Assembly: GCA_914767715.1 (NCBI GenBank)
Contig: OU612071.1
Span: 20,955,681-21,015,680, forward strand
DNA length: 60,000 nt
Source: Membranipora membranacea
Lineage: Eukaryota; Bryozoa; Gymnolaemata; Cheilostomatida; Membraniporidae
Direction: 5' to 3'
Below are positions 48,249-59,552 of this stretch, one piece after another. The notes beneath the pieces were generated by a model. That model did not search any database and was not told the origin of the DNA. It saw only the letters and a program-made list of their open reading frames with translations. Positions within the stretch are counted from its first letter, which is position 1. Every line of letters starts with the position of its first letter. The position numbers were made by a program, and so were the translations under genes.

Positions 48249-48461
48249 TTGCATTTGATTGCACCTGACTTTCTTTTGGAAGGCTTTATTCCAGCTAGCT
48301 CTAAAACCTTTTTTAGAGACAAATACTTATTACATTATCACACTGATCAATTAAGACAAAAAATCACTACAACTTTTAACTCTTTACCAATTCAGATACG
48401 CTCAGCAACCAAACTCACTCATTTTAAACAACAACTATCAAAGCACTTTATATCCTATTAA
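48249..48461 (+). mobile_element. 3' end fragment of a CR1-like reverse transcriptase
   Basis: An open frame ending at TAA 48459-48461 reads TTTFNSLPIQIRSATKLTHF then KQQLSKHF. This is the characteristic last segment of CR1/Jockey-type ORF2 (W/F-NSLP-x-x-IR-x-A-x-x-L-x-x-FK). Only the terminal ~60 residues remain. Confidence 0.65.
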
Positions 48462-48829
48462 TTCTTGTTACTTGAGTATTTTTTCTTTTTCTCTCCGCTT
48501 AAGTTTTTTCTTTTTTGTTCTGTCACTGCATGAAATACATTCCTAAAGATGATGTAGAATGACAATAAAAGTATATATATCTTCCTGCTCTCAGCTCGTA
48601 CTCACTCCTTGTTAGTGACTTAATATTGATTAAACGCAGAAAAGTATTTAGTCTTCTCTTCAGAAGAATAAAGCAATTCGATTGAAAACCATTAATTTTA
48701 AAATTTTCATCCAATTTCAAACAAGAATTGGCGAAACAAATACATTTATTTGTGATCAAATTCCTGTTAAAAATACAAATCGGCATATCAGGTCATGCAC
48801 CCTAGAATTTGATCATATCATATGCTGGT

Positions 48830-49015
48830 GTGCGCAGCGGATTGGAATTACTGTCGGCTGGAATGAACGCCACACGATTGCAATTAGCTGGAATGAAAGT
48901 AGACTGGTATGAAAGTCGAAAACCCTGGAATGAACATAAAAAGTGCTGGATTGAACGTAGACTACATTAGTATATAGAATCAACGCAAGAGCAACTCCCC
49001 AAAATAATTGTGTAA
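48830..49015 (+). repeat. Inner left arm: TGGAATGAACG-type repeats
   Basis: Five or more imperfect copies of a unit with CTGGAATGAACG spaced about 17-27 bp apart, followed by a unique block ending CCCCAAAATAATTGTGT. The inverted counterpart is at 49,953-50,147. Confidence 0.75.
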
Positions 49016-49952
49016 ATTAATGATGATCATTCACAAAGGCACTCACATCTGTTTATGATGAGGGACTTAATTTCTGATGGCTAGATGGAATCAAGCGGGA
49101 ATTTAGTGCAAAAATTGAAATGGTAATGAAATACTGAAAGAGAAAAAGTTACCCTTTGTATATTCATCAGCAAAACGATGGTCAAGCATTAACGAAATCA
49201 GGTGCAACTAATGAATCATAGTACTTTACACCTTGGTTCACTGTTATCTGTGAACATTCATTTTTTGTAATGGTAATTGTGACAGTGCACGTTGTTTTCC
49301 CTGCACGCTGTCCACTAGTTGTCATTTATTGAAATGGCTTACTTGTATCACCAATGTGGTTAAGTTATCACATCTGTTATGTTCGTGACAAGAACATAAA
49401 GATGCGCTTTTATCTATCACCTACACTGTATTTCGCGACTCAATTTTTCTTTTAATAATGCTGCCAGTGATAGCAATAAAATCCATCTATCCAATTATAT
49501 ACAATGTATGGGAACATACCAAAATCATGTTGCAATCCAATCGATGACGTCATAGCTACTGCTAGTTTTTTAGCCGTCTGTCAAGTCCTATCACTGTCGG
49601 AGACTTTTATTTGATTTTTTAAAAAACCTTTTTATCTTAAAATGTACACAACAGAGTATACAGCCCTACTCATTTTAGGACGCTACCGCAAAGGTAGAAT
49701 CGCGCTACAGCGGGTGATGCAGGGAAATTCCCACCCTCCCCCACTGAACTTAGCTTGTCAAGACCGGCTGCCGTTAACGGTACCAAACATAATAAATAAA
49801 TACAAATAGTACGAAATGCGCAGCACATGTGGTTTGGCATGGCTATATTGAATTACCTCAGCATAATCACAAATTATAAATTTAAACCAAAACCCTGATT
49901 GTTACAAGCATTGTTACAGTTATTGCTCAGAAGGCGTATGCTGGTTTTATAA

Positions 49953-50147
49953 CACAATTATTTTGGGGAGTTGCTCTCCTGTTGACTCTTTATACCAACT
50001 GATGTAGTCGGCGTTCAATCCAGCACTTTCTACGTTCATTTCAGGATTTTTTACTTCCATACTAGACAATGTTCATTCCAGTAAGTTCAATCCCGTCGAC
50101 GTTTGTTCCAGCCGATGTTCATTCCAAGTGTTTGTGTGCATCTTCTG
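49953..50147 (-). repeat. Inner right arm: inverted TGGAATGAACG-type repeats
   Basis: The reverse complement of the 48,830-49,015 block: ACACAATTATTTTGGGGAG, then CGTTCAATCCAGC, CGTTCATTTCAGG and GTTCATTCCAG units. Identity is highest at the inner end. Confidence 0.75.
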
Positions 50148-50497
50148 TTTATAAACAGACGCCCCCATAAATCTGACAACAGTCCCTTAGGTGAACCAAG
50201 GAGTCTTTAACTCCTTGGGTGAACACAACTATGTGTTATTACAAGGAATTGTACAAGAGCGAAGTTTTGAAAAATAATAAGAAAACTGTTCAAGTCATTT
50301 CATAACCTCTGCCAGAATTTTTAACACCAACGGTCATAGACTTTACGATTCTAGAATAAAAAAAGGAATAACAAACTTTTATGACCAGACTCTAACACTA
50401 CTTTCAATTAACATTTTTAATGTCTGAAAAAGAGCAGAAGGAAAAGGAACAAAAAAAAAAAAGAAGCTACCAGCGTTCATTTGAAAAAAAGCAATAG

Positions 50498-50640
50498 TGG
50501 GAAAATAGCAAGTGGGAAAACGTCCGGGTGGAAAAATGGATTGGTGGGAAAACGTCAAGGTGGGAAAACAGCTTGGTGAGAAAATATCATGGTGGGAAAA
50601 CAGATTGGTGGGAAAACGTCCCGGTGAGAAAATGGATCGT
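50498..50640 (-). repeat. 16-bp minisatellite, right outer arm (inverted)
   Basis: About nine copies of TGGTGGGAAAACGTCC-type units, the reverse complement of the array at 47,275-47,485. Confidence 0.9.
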
Positions 50641-50684
50641 CAAACCCCCACGATTCTTAATACTTATTAGGGTAGTTTCATCTC

Positions 50685-50933
50685 TTATTGCCTTTTCTTA
50701 CTCCGCAAGTATTCATAAGCCTTTAGCGAGTAGTAATGCATTGTGATTGCGAATTCTTTAATTTTATCACTGAAGTCATTCTTTGTTTTTCGGTGAACAT
50801 TCTTCGCTTGATTCTCAACAAATTCCGCAAGACATCCATTTATGGAACTTAGTTTTGCTGATTGCAACTTGTTTTCCTGTTGCAGCACTTGCAAAACTAA
50901 GACTGATAACTCAGACCTGACCACCCTATACAT
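50685..50933 (-). mobile_element. P-element/THAP9-like transposase fragment
   Basis: An 82-codon frame on the minus strand ends KIKEFAITMHYYSLKAYEYL, then RSKKRQ and stop. The pattern (L/I)KxFAxTLxFYSPKAYxYxR is the conserved segment just after the THAP/coiled-coil part of P-element-like transposases. The preceding stretch (LSVLVLQVLQQENKLQSAKL) is a coiled-coil-like helix. The catalytic domain would lie beyond the stop and is missing. It directly abuts the outer minisatellite arm. Confidence 0.5.
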
Positions 50934-50940
50934 GTAGATA

Positions 50941-53430
50941 TCATGAATTGCAAAAATTATATAATTTACCAGACAGCAGGGTGGGGGGGGGGGGAAATCG
51001 TAGTAAAATTATAAATCAGTCTGGAAAATTTCGTTTATTTTACTGTGAATCTTTGCTCTACATTCAGGGACCTGCTGTGTATGTCTGTGTATGTCTGATT
51101 ATTTCGGCAAAACAGACACCTGTGGTCGCCCCCTGGGCAGCGCTGGCTGTGGGAATTTAAAAACTCTCATAACAAAAATAGAATTTTATACCTGGGATTT
51201 ATTGATAGTTAAAATATGAAACTGAAAATAATGTTAATTGCAACTGCTAATGACGAATTATCCACCTCCAAGCAGCCTTTTCACAGGCTTTTTGTGGGTA
51301 CACCACCTAATCAAAAATTATTCACAGTAGCTGTTATTGGGCAGATAAAATAAAGTCATTGGTTGTGTAATATTTAATTTAAGATACAGGACTGGCCTAA
51401 TATGGATGGCAAGAACTATCAAAGGCACAGACCAATTATCATTCATATTATTGCATGTATGAACGTTGTAATGTACGATATACCAGTTGTTGTATACCGG
51501 GTACACTGGCTGTTTTGTGTGACATGTTTTGATTTTTAATACAGAAATACTTAGATTAAGGGTAGTACTGAACAGATAAAATAGGCTGCCTCGGTGTGTA
51601 ACAAAAAAGTGAGAGACAGGACTATTAATATGACTGGCAGTGGCAAGCACTATGAGCTAGCCTCGTAACTTCGATTTAAAATGACGTGTTTGCGGCTGAT
51701 ATTTTGGCTTATTTTAATGGGAAAATATGGAAATTTTTTACACTGACTGCAAGAGAAAATACCTGCAAGTGATATAGATGGTGTGACATGTGAAATTCTC
51801 TGAGAAAAATGGCTTAAAGTGCTCCATAATCTCAATTTGCATGCCCAGTTCTAATATTTTCAATGATAAGTTATATGTTACAGGCACTAGCCATGCACAA
51901 CCAGATTGCGTCGCGCCATGGGGTTGCGCAATAATTAAGTAGGACGTTTTGAGCACTGCATTGTCCACTCTATAGTATATAATAACTCTATGGTTGAACA
52001 TCAGAGGTCTATAATGGATGAAAGGAAATATCACAGAGTAAGGATATATATCCTTACTCTGTGGAAATATATTTCCTATTCACATCCATCCTTGACTGTT
52101 GCCGGTTAGTTCATGCAATTCTTGCTGAGATTGTCCATCCAAAGAGTTCGAGCTTAAAACATTTGCAGGCATAGGTTAAGGCAAAATGGTGGCCGAATGT
52201 TGCACCTGGAAACATCAGCAACAGGAAGGTGCTAGCTATCTATGTATTGTGGTACTGATATAATCACCAATATTAATTTACCATTAATTTTATGATAATA
52301 ATAACTATTCATTTTTTTGTCCAACTTGTTTATGGAATAATAGTTATAGTTATAGTTATAGTAGGGGCTTCAGACTAAGGTGTACACTGAAATCTACTAC
52401 ATACAAACCTCTATTATATCATATTAAATTAGGTTTCGTATTCTTGGCATGCTCACGTTTAAATTGTTTTCCATGTGACAATCAAAAATCTTTCAAAGAT
52501 TTTCAGGGCAAGTCAGTTTTCCTTTCAGTAGTAGTTGAATGATATTTACTGGTAACATCAAAAATTATAATTATAATTTTAGTGCTCAATGTGCTATTTT
52601 TCGCTCATTACCAACAGGTTTTGCCAGTGTTTTCAAGGGCCAATATAATAGCATAGGCTATGTAAGCTAAGCCTGGTGATGAATAAAATGAGGATACATT
52701 GTTGTTCAAATCTGGTAGCAATTATTGAATCAATCAATCTATTTATCAACTCAGTGTTATACTCGCAAAACAATAGTTTCTAAAAGGTTACTGTTGATTG
52801 CTTCTGGTCTTTAAAGATGACTTGTGAATTACAGCACTGTATCCATTGGCTTTGAAGTGGTATGGCAAGGCTGGGTGGGTGCAGGAGGGGTGTTGTAGGG
52901 CCTTCCCGCAGGGGGCATGGGGACCCTTTGAATAACTATGGAATCTGATCCTTTCTGTGATGCAAAAAAAATTGAATGTTGTGACCCAAGAATAGACAAA
53001 ATAGAAAGTATACATGTATAGTATAGTATAATGTATAGACATCAAAAAATCTGTTTTGCATGTTTTTTTTAATGAAAAGCAACCTTTTGGGATGAGAGGC
53101 AATAAAATTATTGTCAATTTTCTCCCCTCGCAGCATATTTATGGACATGGACATGTTTGGGAAGTAGCTCACAAGTTTTATACTTATTGATGAATTCTGA
53201 GGCTTGTGAAATATTAGAGGTGGCCAATAAAAAACGCCAACATCCCAGTCGCACCTCTGAACACCTGTGAATAATTACCACAATGAAGTCACATTAGCTA
53301 TGTTTATTTCAGGGTAGTTTGCTATGGCCCCCTGGCCACACTATGCATCCACTCCTGCGTGAAAATCATGTCAATAATGCTGTAATTCACCCCAAATAAT
53401 GTATTTTTGAAATGTGTGAATTGAAATTTC
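50941..53430. other. Intergenic, no gene recognised
   Basis: AT-rich with a G-run at about 50,982, a short (TATAGT)n tract at about 52,340-52,365 and the 32-bp palindrome at 52032-52063. Open frames of 80-110 codons on the minus strand (51318, 51738, 52788) show no family motifs, splice context or compositional support. Confidence 0.35.
52032..52063. repeat. Perfect 32-bp palindrome
   Basis: CACAGAGTAAGGATAT is followed immediately by its exact reverse complement, with no loop. GGAAATAT-like sequence borders both sides. Confidence 0.9.
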
Positions 53431-53446
53431 TAAACCCTCCAACAGC

Positions 53447-53543
53447 CATATAAAAACGAACCTAAAATTAACTCAAGTTAGTATAGTCTCACACCTAATC
53501 GAGCAAGGTAATTTCTTTCAACAAACACAACTTTCTGATCAAA
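53447..53543 (+). promoter_or_regulatory. TATA-box promoter of the FLYWCH/MULE gene
   Basis: CCATATAAAAACG lies about 95 bp upstream of the ATG at 53544, and a pyrimidine/CA-rich start region (TAGTCTCACACC) follows about 35 bp after the TATA box. Spacing fits a TATA-directed start. Confidence 0.5.
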
Positions 53544-56500
53544 ATGGCAGACAATAATGTGGTGACTGTCCGATGGAACAGAGGAGAGAATAAGTATCAA
53601 CACAATAACTTTTTGTACACACGAAAAACTACCAGCACAGTAGCTGTTTATTGGGTGTGTGCTGATAGGTATAAATATACGTGTAAAGGCTCGCTGAAAA
53701 CAACTATTCTTTTAGAACATCCCCAGGTAAGTGATTGTTTCTGGTATTTTTATATTTTATTTAAACCAACATGGAAGCTCTAGACTTATATGATTTATGT
53801 CATACTTTGATAGTTTTGATAGCCTTTTTCAAGCATAACTAGTAATCTTCAAAAGTCATTGTCTCACAGAGCTCTTTCAACAAAGTGAAAGGCTAGCGGT
53901 GGCAATTGAAAGTGAAAATCTGATGATAAACTTATTACTACTTGCACAGAAGAACTTTAGTATGAATATTGATGAGAAGTAGCTTATATCCTTTTTTCAT
54001 AACTGCAGGTCATTCATCAGCATTGCCATGAGGCTGACCCTAGAAGTTACAGAGTTCAGCAGCAGAGGCAACATGCTAAGGAGAGTGCCACAAACACCCT
54101 GGACAGACCTGCTGCTATACATAATGCAGCCCTTGCCAATTTACCCGAAGGAACCAGAGAGGTGAGCAATTTCGAATTTCCTATTAGCCTCCGAACATTG
54201 CAAAGGCTTTTTAATTCTGATATTAAAGTCTCTAACATTTAATATTTAATATCTTAATATTGTTTGGGTATAAAAATCAAGATTTTTCACATTATATTAC
54301 AACAGGATTAATCATTAACCGTTGTTTGAAAAAAATTGAGGAAGTTGAGGTTGAAATCAAATAGCTTAGCTGGCATTATTATGAACTTTGTTTTACACCG
54401 ATCAATGCTGGAAGCAAATAAGAACATGTGTTTGTAAAACAACAACAAAAAAGAAACAATAAGAAGATGGGTATTGATTTGTTTTGGTGAATTTATAGCT
54501 AAGGCTTTTTTAGTTCCCGGAGGTGTTTTTCAAGGATATTAGTCATTGGTTTTTGACCTCGCTTGAACGTTGAATGATTTGGTATGTTTTTCATGTGCTA
54601 TACTTGTTTGTACTGATCTGTTTGTTGACTTTACTACTCAAATTTAAAAGTTATCGACCCATTTATAAAGAGAAGAAAACTCACATTAATATTCAAATTT
54701 CAAATATCTTGCTGCCTTTGTGCACTGATTCATTGTGACCATTTGAATGTAGGCTTTCCCCAATCAGAAGGCTACAGCAGCCATGATCGGGCGGATACGG
54801 AGACAGCAGAGACCTGCAGTAGTCCCACTGGCAGACTTAGTGATAGAGGGTCCGTTCAGCAATACTACCGATGATGGGACATTCATGATACATGACAACC
54901 ATGATGCAAACAGACGGGTCATAGCGTTCTCGTCAGACAACTGCATAAGGAAAATTGTTGCAGCTGATAGATGGTGAGTATATACCCAATGGCGTTATAT
55001 AAAAATCGAAAGTGTGTATTATGTAGAACCAATCACTAGTTACCTATATTAATCTGATACCTAGAAACACTAAATGTATACCAAAATACTAAATTGTTTG
55101 ATATTCCACTTCATGAATGTTGATAAACATTTTATAATTGGATACAAAGTCACGGAGAAAAAAGTCACTTTAGATACGATCTGATTTTCTTTGCAGTGAA
55201 AAAGATTTTAAACAGAAAGTATGATCGTACATGTCATTAGAGAGATCCTGATTTTTACCATGACAAATTTTCACTATGATGATTTTATAACCACAAAATT
55301 TAAAACCATAGGTGACTTGATGTTAGTTAATTTGCAGTAGATGAACAATTTGAGAAGCGTGTTACCTCATTTGAAGGACAAATCACAAAATAGGCCTTAC
55401 CAGTAATATTTTAATTTCAAGGTATATGGATGGTAACTTCCGGGTGGCTCCAAATGAGTTCACCCAACTCTATGTTATCAGATGTCCAAATGGAGGGTCA
55501 ACGGTAACGTGTGTATATGCCCTGCTCAGAACAAGACACGGCAGAGCTACGAAGAGGTGCTCAATTCAGTCCTTCAGAGATGCGTCGCTCTGCAACTTCC
55601 GAGACCTTCACCAAATCACATTCATTGTGATTTTGAGATTGCGGTGCATCAGGCAATCAGGCTGGTGTTCCTAAACGATCAAGTGGACATCAATGGGTGC
55701 TTTTACCACCTTACACAGGTAATTCTTTGCAAATATCATCCGGTATAGGACTGCTGTGTTAGTGTGTTTTCTGTGCAGCATTTTAAAATATATATCCATA
55801 AACCATTAACAGATATTTACTACTTGTAACAATTCTATGAAAATTAGCATACTATCAACTATTTAGTCTGCGGACTGCCTGCCTGTCCCAATGTATATTT
55901 GAACAGTTTTAGACTCAATTCAAACCTCCTTTTTTTGTGCTTTTGATTGGACAGCATAACAGCATACCATGAGATGACTGTCAACCCTAAGATTTTTGAG
56001 GTTTCCTCCATTGTTGGATACAAACAACAGAACATGTGATTATACTTGCTGGCTTTGTACTATGTAGGCCTAAAGGAATTGTTGAGAATCTATCTGCCAA
56101 GGGTTTTCAAATGTATATCACCTGTTTTCCAGTCAACCTGGAGGAAAATTCAGGACTTAGGACTCACTGAGGCCTACAAGACAGATGAGCATGTAAAACA
56201 GTTCACTGGAAAGCTCGACGGCTTGGCTTTCCTCCCACTCAATGACCTAAACAATGGATTGGCTCATCTACACGCCGCAGCACCAGCTGGTGAGTTCTAG
56301 ACTGGTTTAATAGACCCTACCGTAACAAGCTGACCCGGAAAAGTTGCATACATGTCATGTAATAGTGTTCATTTAATTGTGAAAGACACCAGTGCCTTAA
56401 AGACTTTGTTTGAGGCTGCTCTTTTGTATCACATCTTATTCTCCATATTTTATTCTATCATGTGAGCGATTTTCAGCTTTAGAATCCAAATATTGAGGAA

Positions 56501-58290
56501 GTTATGGCCTCTCAAACTTCCAGGGTGATTGCCTTCAATCGGCATTGGGAATAAGCGGATGTTTCCCCTGGGGTATGTCACAACCATAGACATGTGACAT
56601 AGACATTATGAATTATTAGTTAATACACTAATAATCACATAATAATTGATGATCAAAATTCAGACCTGGGTGGGAATCGAACCCGGGTCCCCATACCTAT
56701 AGGCAACGACGCTACCATCACGCCACTTGGACCAACTAGGTTAGCTGGTTGTGACGTACCCTAGGGATTGCCGGCTGATTTTTACTGCCGATAAATTGCC
56801 GTCACCTTGGAAGTTTGAGAGGCCATAACTTCCTCAATATTTGGATTCTAAAGCTGAAAATCGCTCACATGATAGAATAAAATATGGAGAATAAGATGTG
56901 ATACAAAAGAGCAGCCTCAAACAAAGTCTTTAATTCAGTTCTACTATTAATATCACCATAGAATGGGTGAATTAAAAGCTGGCAGAAATAGCGATTCACA
57001 CATGCTTTCTGGAATGGTTTTCTTTTCCGACTTTCTCGGTACTTGGCCCACCAACCCCTAAAATTATACGTATACTTGTCTCTATAAGTCTACTTCATAC
57101 TATAAAGTTCCAAGTTTGGTGGTTATAATTTCCTATTAAAAGGCAGATAAAAAAAAATCCTTCAGGTTTAATTAATTTTCTTGTTGATTAATTGTTGTCA
57201 TGGAATATTCTGATCATTGTAATCCTCTGAAAGTTTAATAGCTTATGTGATAATAAATTTCTTGGCTGTATCTTGTGAAATTCTTCTTTACCTAATTAAC
57301 GAAGTTCATGAATGGTGATGCGCAACACCATATGGCAGATCACTATAATAACTTTTCTGTCATAGGTCTCTTACCTCTCGTTGACTATTTTGAGAGGGTG
57401 TACATCCACGGGGAGTTGATAGTACAACCTGCAGCAGGGATCAACCTAATCATTAATGTTAGGAGGGAGCCTTTGTTTCCACCTGAAACCTGGAATGTGT
57501 ATCAAGCTACACTTGATGATGAGGACCGCACCAACAATCAAACGGAGGGTTGGAACAACAGGTACATTGAAAGATATCCGTTATTTATAAAACATGGAGT
57601 TTGTGTTGTATGGATTGAGGGTGAACATGATGCATGATCCAAAATTAGGTTCGAAACCTTGAATAAATCAACAAGATGAATAACTATCCTTGTTTCTTTC
57701 AATGTACTAGCATCAGGTAGGCCTATGACATAGTTTGAGATCAAGTTTAGCTGTAAAAGGATGTTAGTTGTCTCCTCTTCTGTCAATAAGGGACAACTTC
57801 TTCAGAGTAACCTCGAATAATTTAACTGCACAACCTTCCAAACTTCAAATTCATATATTTGTTTGAGGCATTTTTTAATGGCACAGATCGAATAGAAACA
57901 GAGTGGTGATAGGTGTGACTTGGCACACCGAGATAGAAAATCAAGGACCAGCTTAAGGGCCATCATTCCTCATCACTCTATGAAATTATAACTAATCCTT
58001 GTGGTGTATCTATTTTCAGATTCAAACACCTGTGTAATCTAAGTGCACACCCATCTGTATGGTGCCTCATAGAGACCATACAGAAGGAGGATTGTTTCAA
58101 CCGAGCTCAAATCAGGCTGTTTGAGCTGGGTGAGCCTCTGCCAAGGAGGACAAGAGCAGAGACCCTTAGGCTGAGGAGAAGACTAAAGACCCTATGCGAG
58201 AGGAGGAGGGATGGTCAAGTCAATGTAACAGACTTCCTTGAAGCTGTCGGCCACAACATCAGGTTCGGGGTCAACCACAGAGACCAGTAG
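53544..58290 (+). CDS. FLYWCH zinc finger plus MULE-type DDE transposase protein, seven exons, one frameshift
   Basis: Exons: 53544-53726, 54009-54161, 54753-54973, 55422-55718, 56133-56289, 57366-57561, 58020-58290. All phases agree. The total of 1478 nt is one base short of a whole frame. Exon 1 plus the start of exon 2 encode a FLYWCH finger: NNFLYTRK, YWVC, YTCKG, then HQHCH. The transposase core follows, with MDGNFRVAP (first Asp), HCDFEIAVHQAI (second Asp), NGCFYHLTQ (typical GCxFHxxQ) and NNQTEGWNNR (the Glu). The C-terminus is basic (LRRRLKTLCERRRDG). In exon 4 the frame changes between about 55,520 and 55,535, just after YALL, consistent with a single lost base. The product would be about 492 aa. 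FLYWCH-MULE genes occur as transposons and as domesticated genes; no terminal repeats were seen, so the status is open. Confidence 0.8.
56397..56933. mobile_element. TTAA-bordered inverted-repeat MITE with tRNA-like core
   Basis: Two near-identical arms of about 130 bp (56397-56531 and 56799-56933) are in inverted orientation. They begin TTAAAGACTTTGTTTGAGG and end with its complement. TTAA at both ends may be the target duplication. It lies in intron 5 of the FLYWCH/MULE gene and has no coding capacity. Confidence 0.8.
56661..56735 (-). ncRNA. tRNA-like sequence inside the MITE (pseudo-tRNA or SINE head)
   Basis: On the minus strand it reads GTGGCGTGATGGTAGCGTCG (A box) and, about 35 bp on, GGGTTCGATTCCC (a perfect B box). 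Stem pairing, notably the T stem beyond three pairs and the acceptor stem, is poor, so a functional tRNA is unlikely. It may be a SINE fragment captured by the MITE. Confidence 0.5.
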
Positions 58291-59088
58291 GATTGGTATG
58301 TTGTGAAAATACTAACTTACATGCATGTTGCAACTGTTACCTTGTTTAGATTAAAGGCTGGCCCAATGCAAAAAATTGAATTTCTTGATGGAGTGGGTGA
58401 TGGTAGATAATTATGAAACTCATAGTGTAGAGTTATTTTATAAGATAAGGGTTTGTTGTACATCAAAGGGAATTACATCCTAATAATACCCCAAGTAGAA
58501 TAACAATAGTAACGTTAAACGCCAAATGAATCTTGTTTAACTTATTTCACTAAGAATTGAAATAAAATTAATATGTTAAAATTGTAGACCAAATACCAAG
58601 TTTGAGATACTATAAGTCCTTGGAAAGAAATCGATACTTTATAATTTATGTACTCCAAATCCTCATTATGGCCTCTGTACATCCATATTGCTTCAATTTG
58701 TCTTTTTCTTTATTGAAGGTGATCTCAGGGGAGGAGTGGGAGTGGGACGCTCAATTTATCACTAATAAATTCATGTTAACTGCAATTATTCTACTAGGAG
58801 AAGGAGAAACAACATATTTCCCAGGTGCAACATAGCCGATTGTGTTGTATGAATTTTTGTGTTCAACTCTCTTTTGTAATTCAAATTGTGTTTTCTCATA
58901 GCATTATGTTTCCATACAGCAATATTTTAATATCTTCGTATCAGGAAAACCTACAAAAAATGCCTTGAATCCTTGCGTTTATCATTAGTCCACATTATAT
59001 TGAATGTAAAATCCCATCGACCTCAACATTTTCACTTCTATTTTTTTGCATACATTATTTGATATCATAAAAAATCATCTCTACAAAT
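58291..59088. other. 3' flank of the FLYWCH/MULE gene and intergenic
   Basis: AATAAAATTAATATG at about 58,560 may serve as a polyadenylation signal. A 77-codon frame at 58602-58835 is unsupported. Otherwise featureless AT-rich sequence. Confidence 0.35.
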
Positions 59089-59552
59089 TCATAATATACG
59101 TATAAATCTCAAAAAGGAAATATTTTTAGTTGATATTCTTTGTTCACAGTCTAAACATTCTCCCTTTTCCTTGGTGATGAAATTTTGGCCATCGGTGTTT
59201 TTTCTGCGGTCGGTCTTGTACAATGGTTTATTATCTGCGCTACATGGAACGCATAGGTCTTTGCTACATTGTTTGCTAATCCACACAGGGTAGTAATTGC
59301 TACGTACAGCTTTCAATGTGTTGCTGGTTTTGAGTATTTGCTTTCTTTTGCCAATTGAGATCTTAGTCATGTCAGTACTGAGTGGTTGAGTAAAGTTATT
59401 TTGAGATGGATCTGGTTTCCAGTGATGGTAGTGTAGTAGTAGTTAATTTTGTCAACAAACTGCTGGGGTGAACGAAGCAATCCGTCTAAAACATAAAATG
59501 GGATGGTGTCTTTGTCCTTTTGTTTGGATCTAGTGTCTTTACGCCTAGCCAC
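59089..59552 (-). CDS. Two overlapping small open frames, possible zinc-ribbon-like protein or element fragment
   Basis: On the minus strand, 59552-59367 (61 codons, MARRKDTRSKQKDKDT...) overlaps by four bases 59370-59089 (93 codons). The second has spaced cysteines (CSKDLCVPCSAD, then GECLDCEQ about 30 residues later), a CxxxxCxxC...CxxC arrangement that could bind zinc. I do not recognise either. The adjacency and high basic content suggest a decayed mobile-element ORF; a real gene cannot be excluded. Confidence 0.3.

Larger units (their letters stand above)
47275..50640. mobile_element. Compound inverted-repeat (foldback-like) element with minisatellite arms
   Basis: Two nested pairs of inverted blocks. 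The outer pair are the 16-bp arrays at 47,275-47,485 and 50,498-50,640. The inner pair are about 48,830-49,015 and 49,953-50,147, built of repeated CTGGAATGAACG-type units and ending at the centre with GAGCAACTCCCCAAAATAAT in both orientations. About 940 bp of unique non-coding sequence lies in the middle. The left half carries about 1 kb of extra sequence, including a retrotransposon 3' fragment. The arrangement resembles foldback transposons, whose inverted repeats are made of tandem sub-repeats. The ends are not defined by a target duplication I can see. Confidence 0.65.

Noticed and set aside
56661-56735. Functional tRNA gene
   Set aside because: A and B boxes are good but the T stem and acceptor stem do not pair properly, and it sits inside a MITE.
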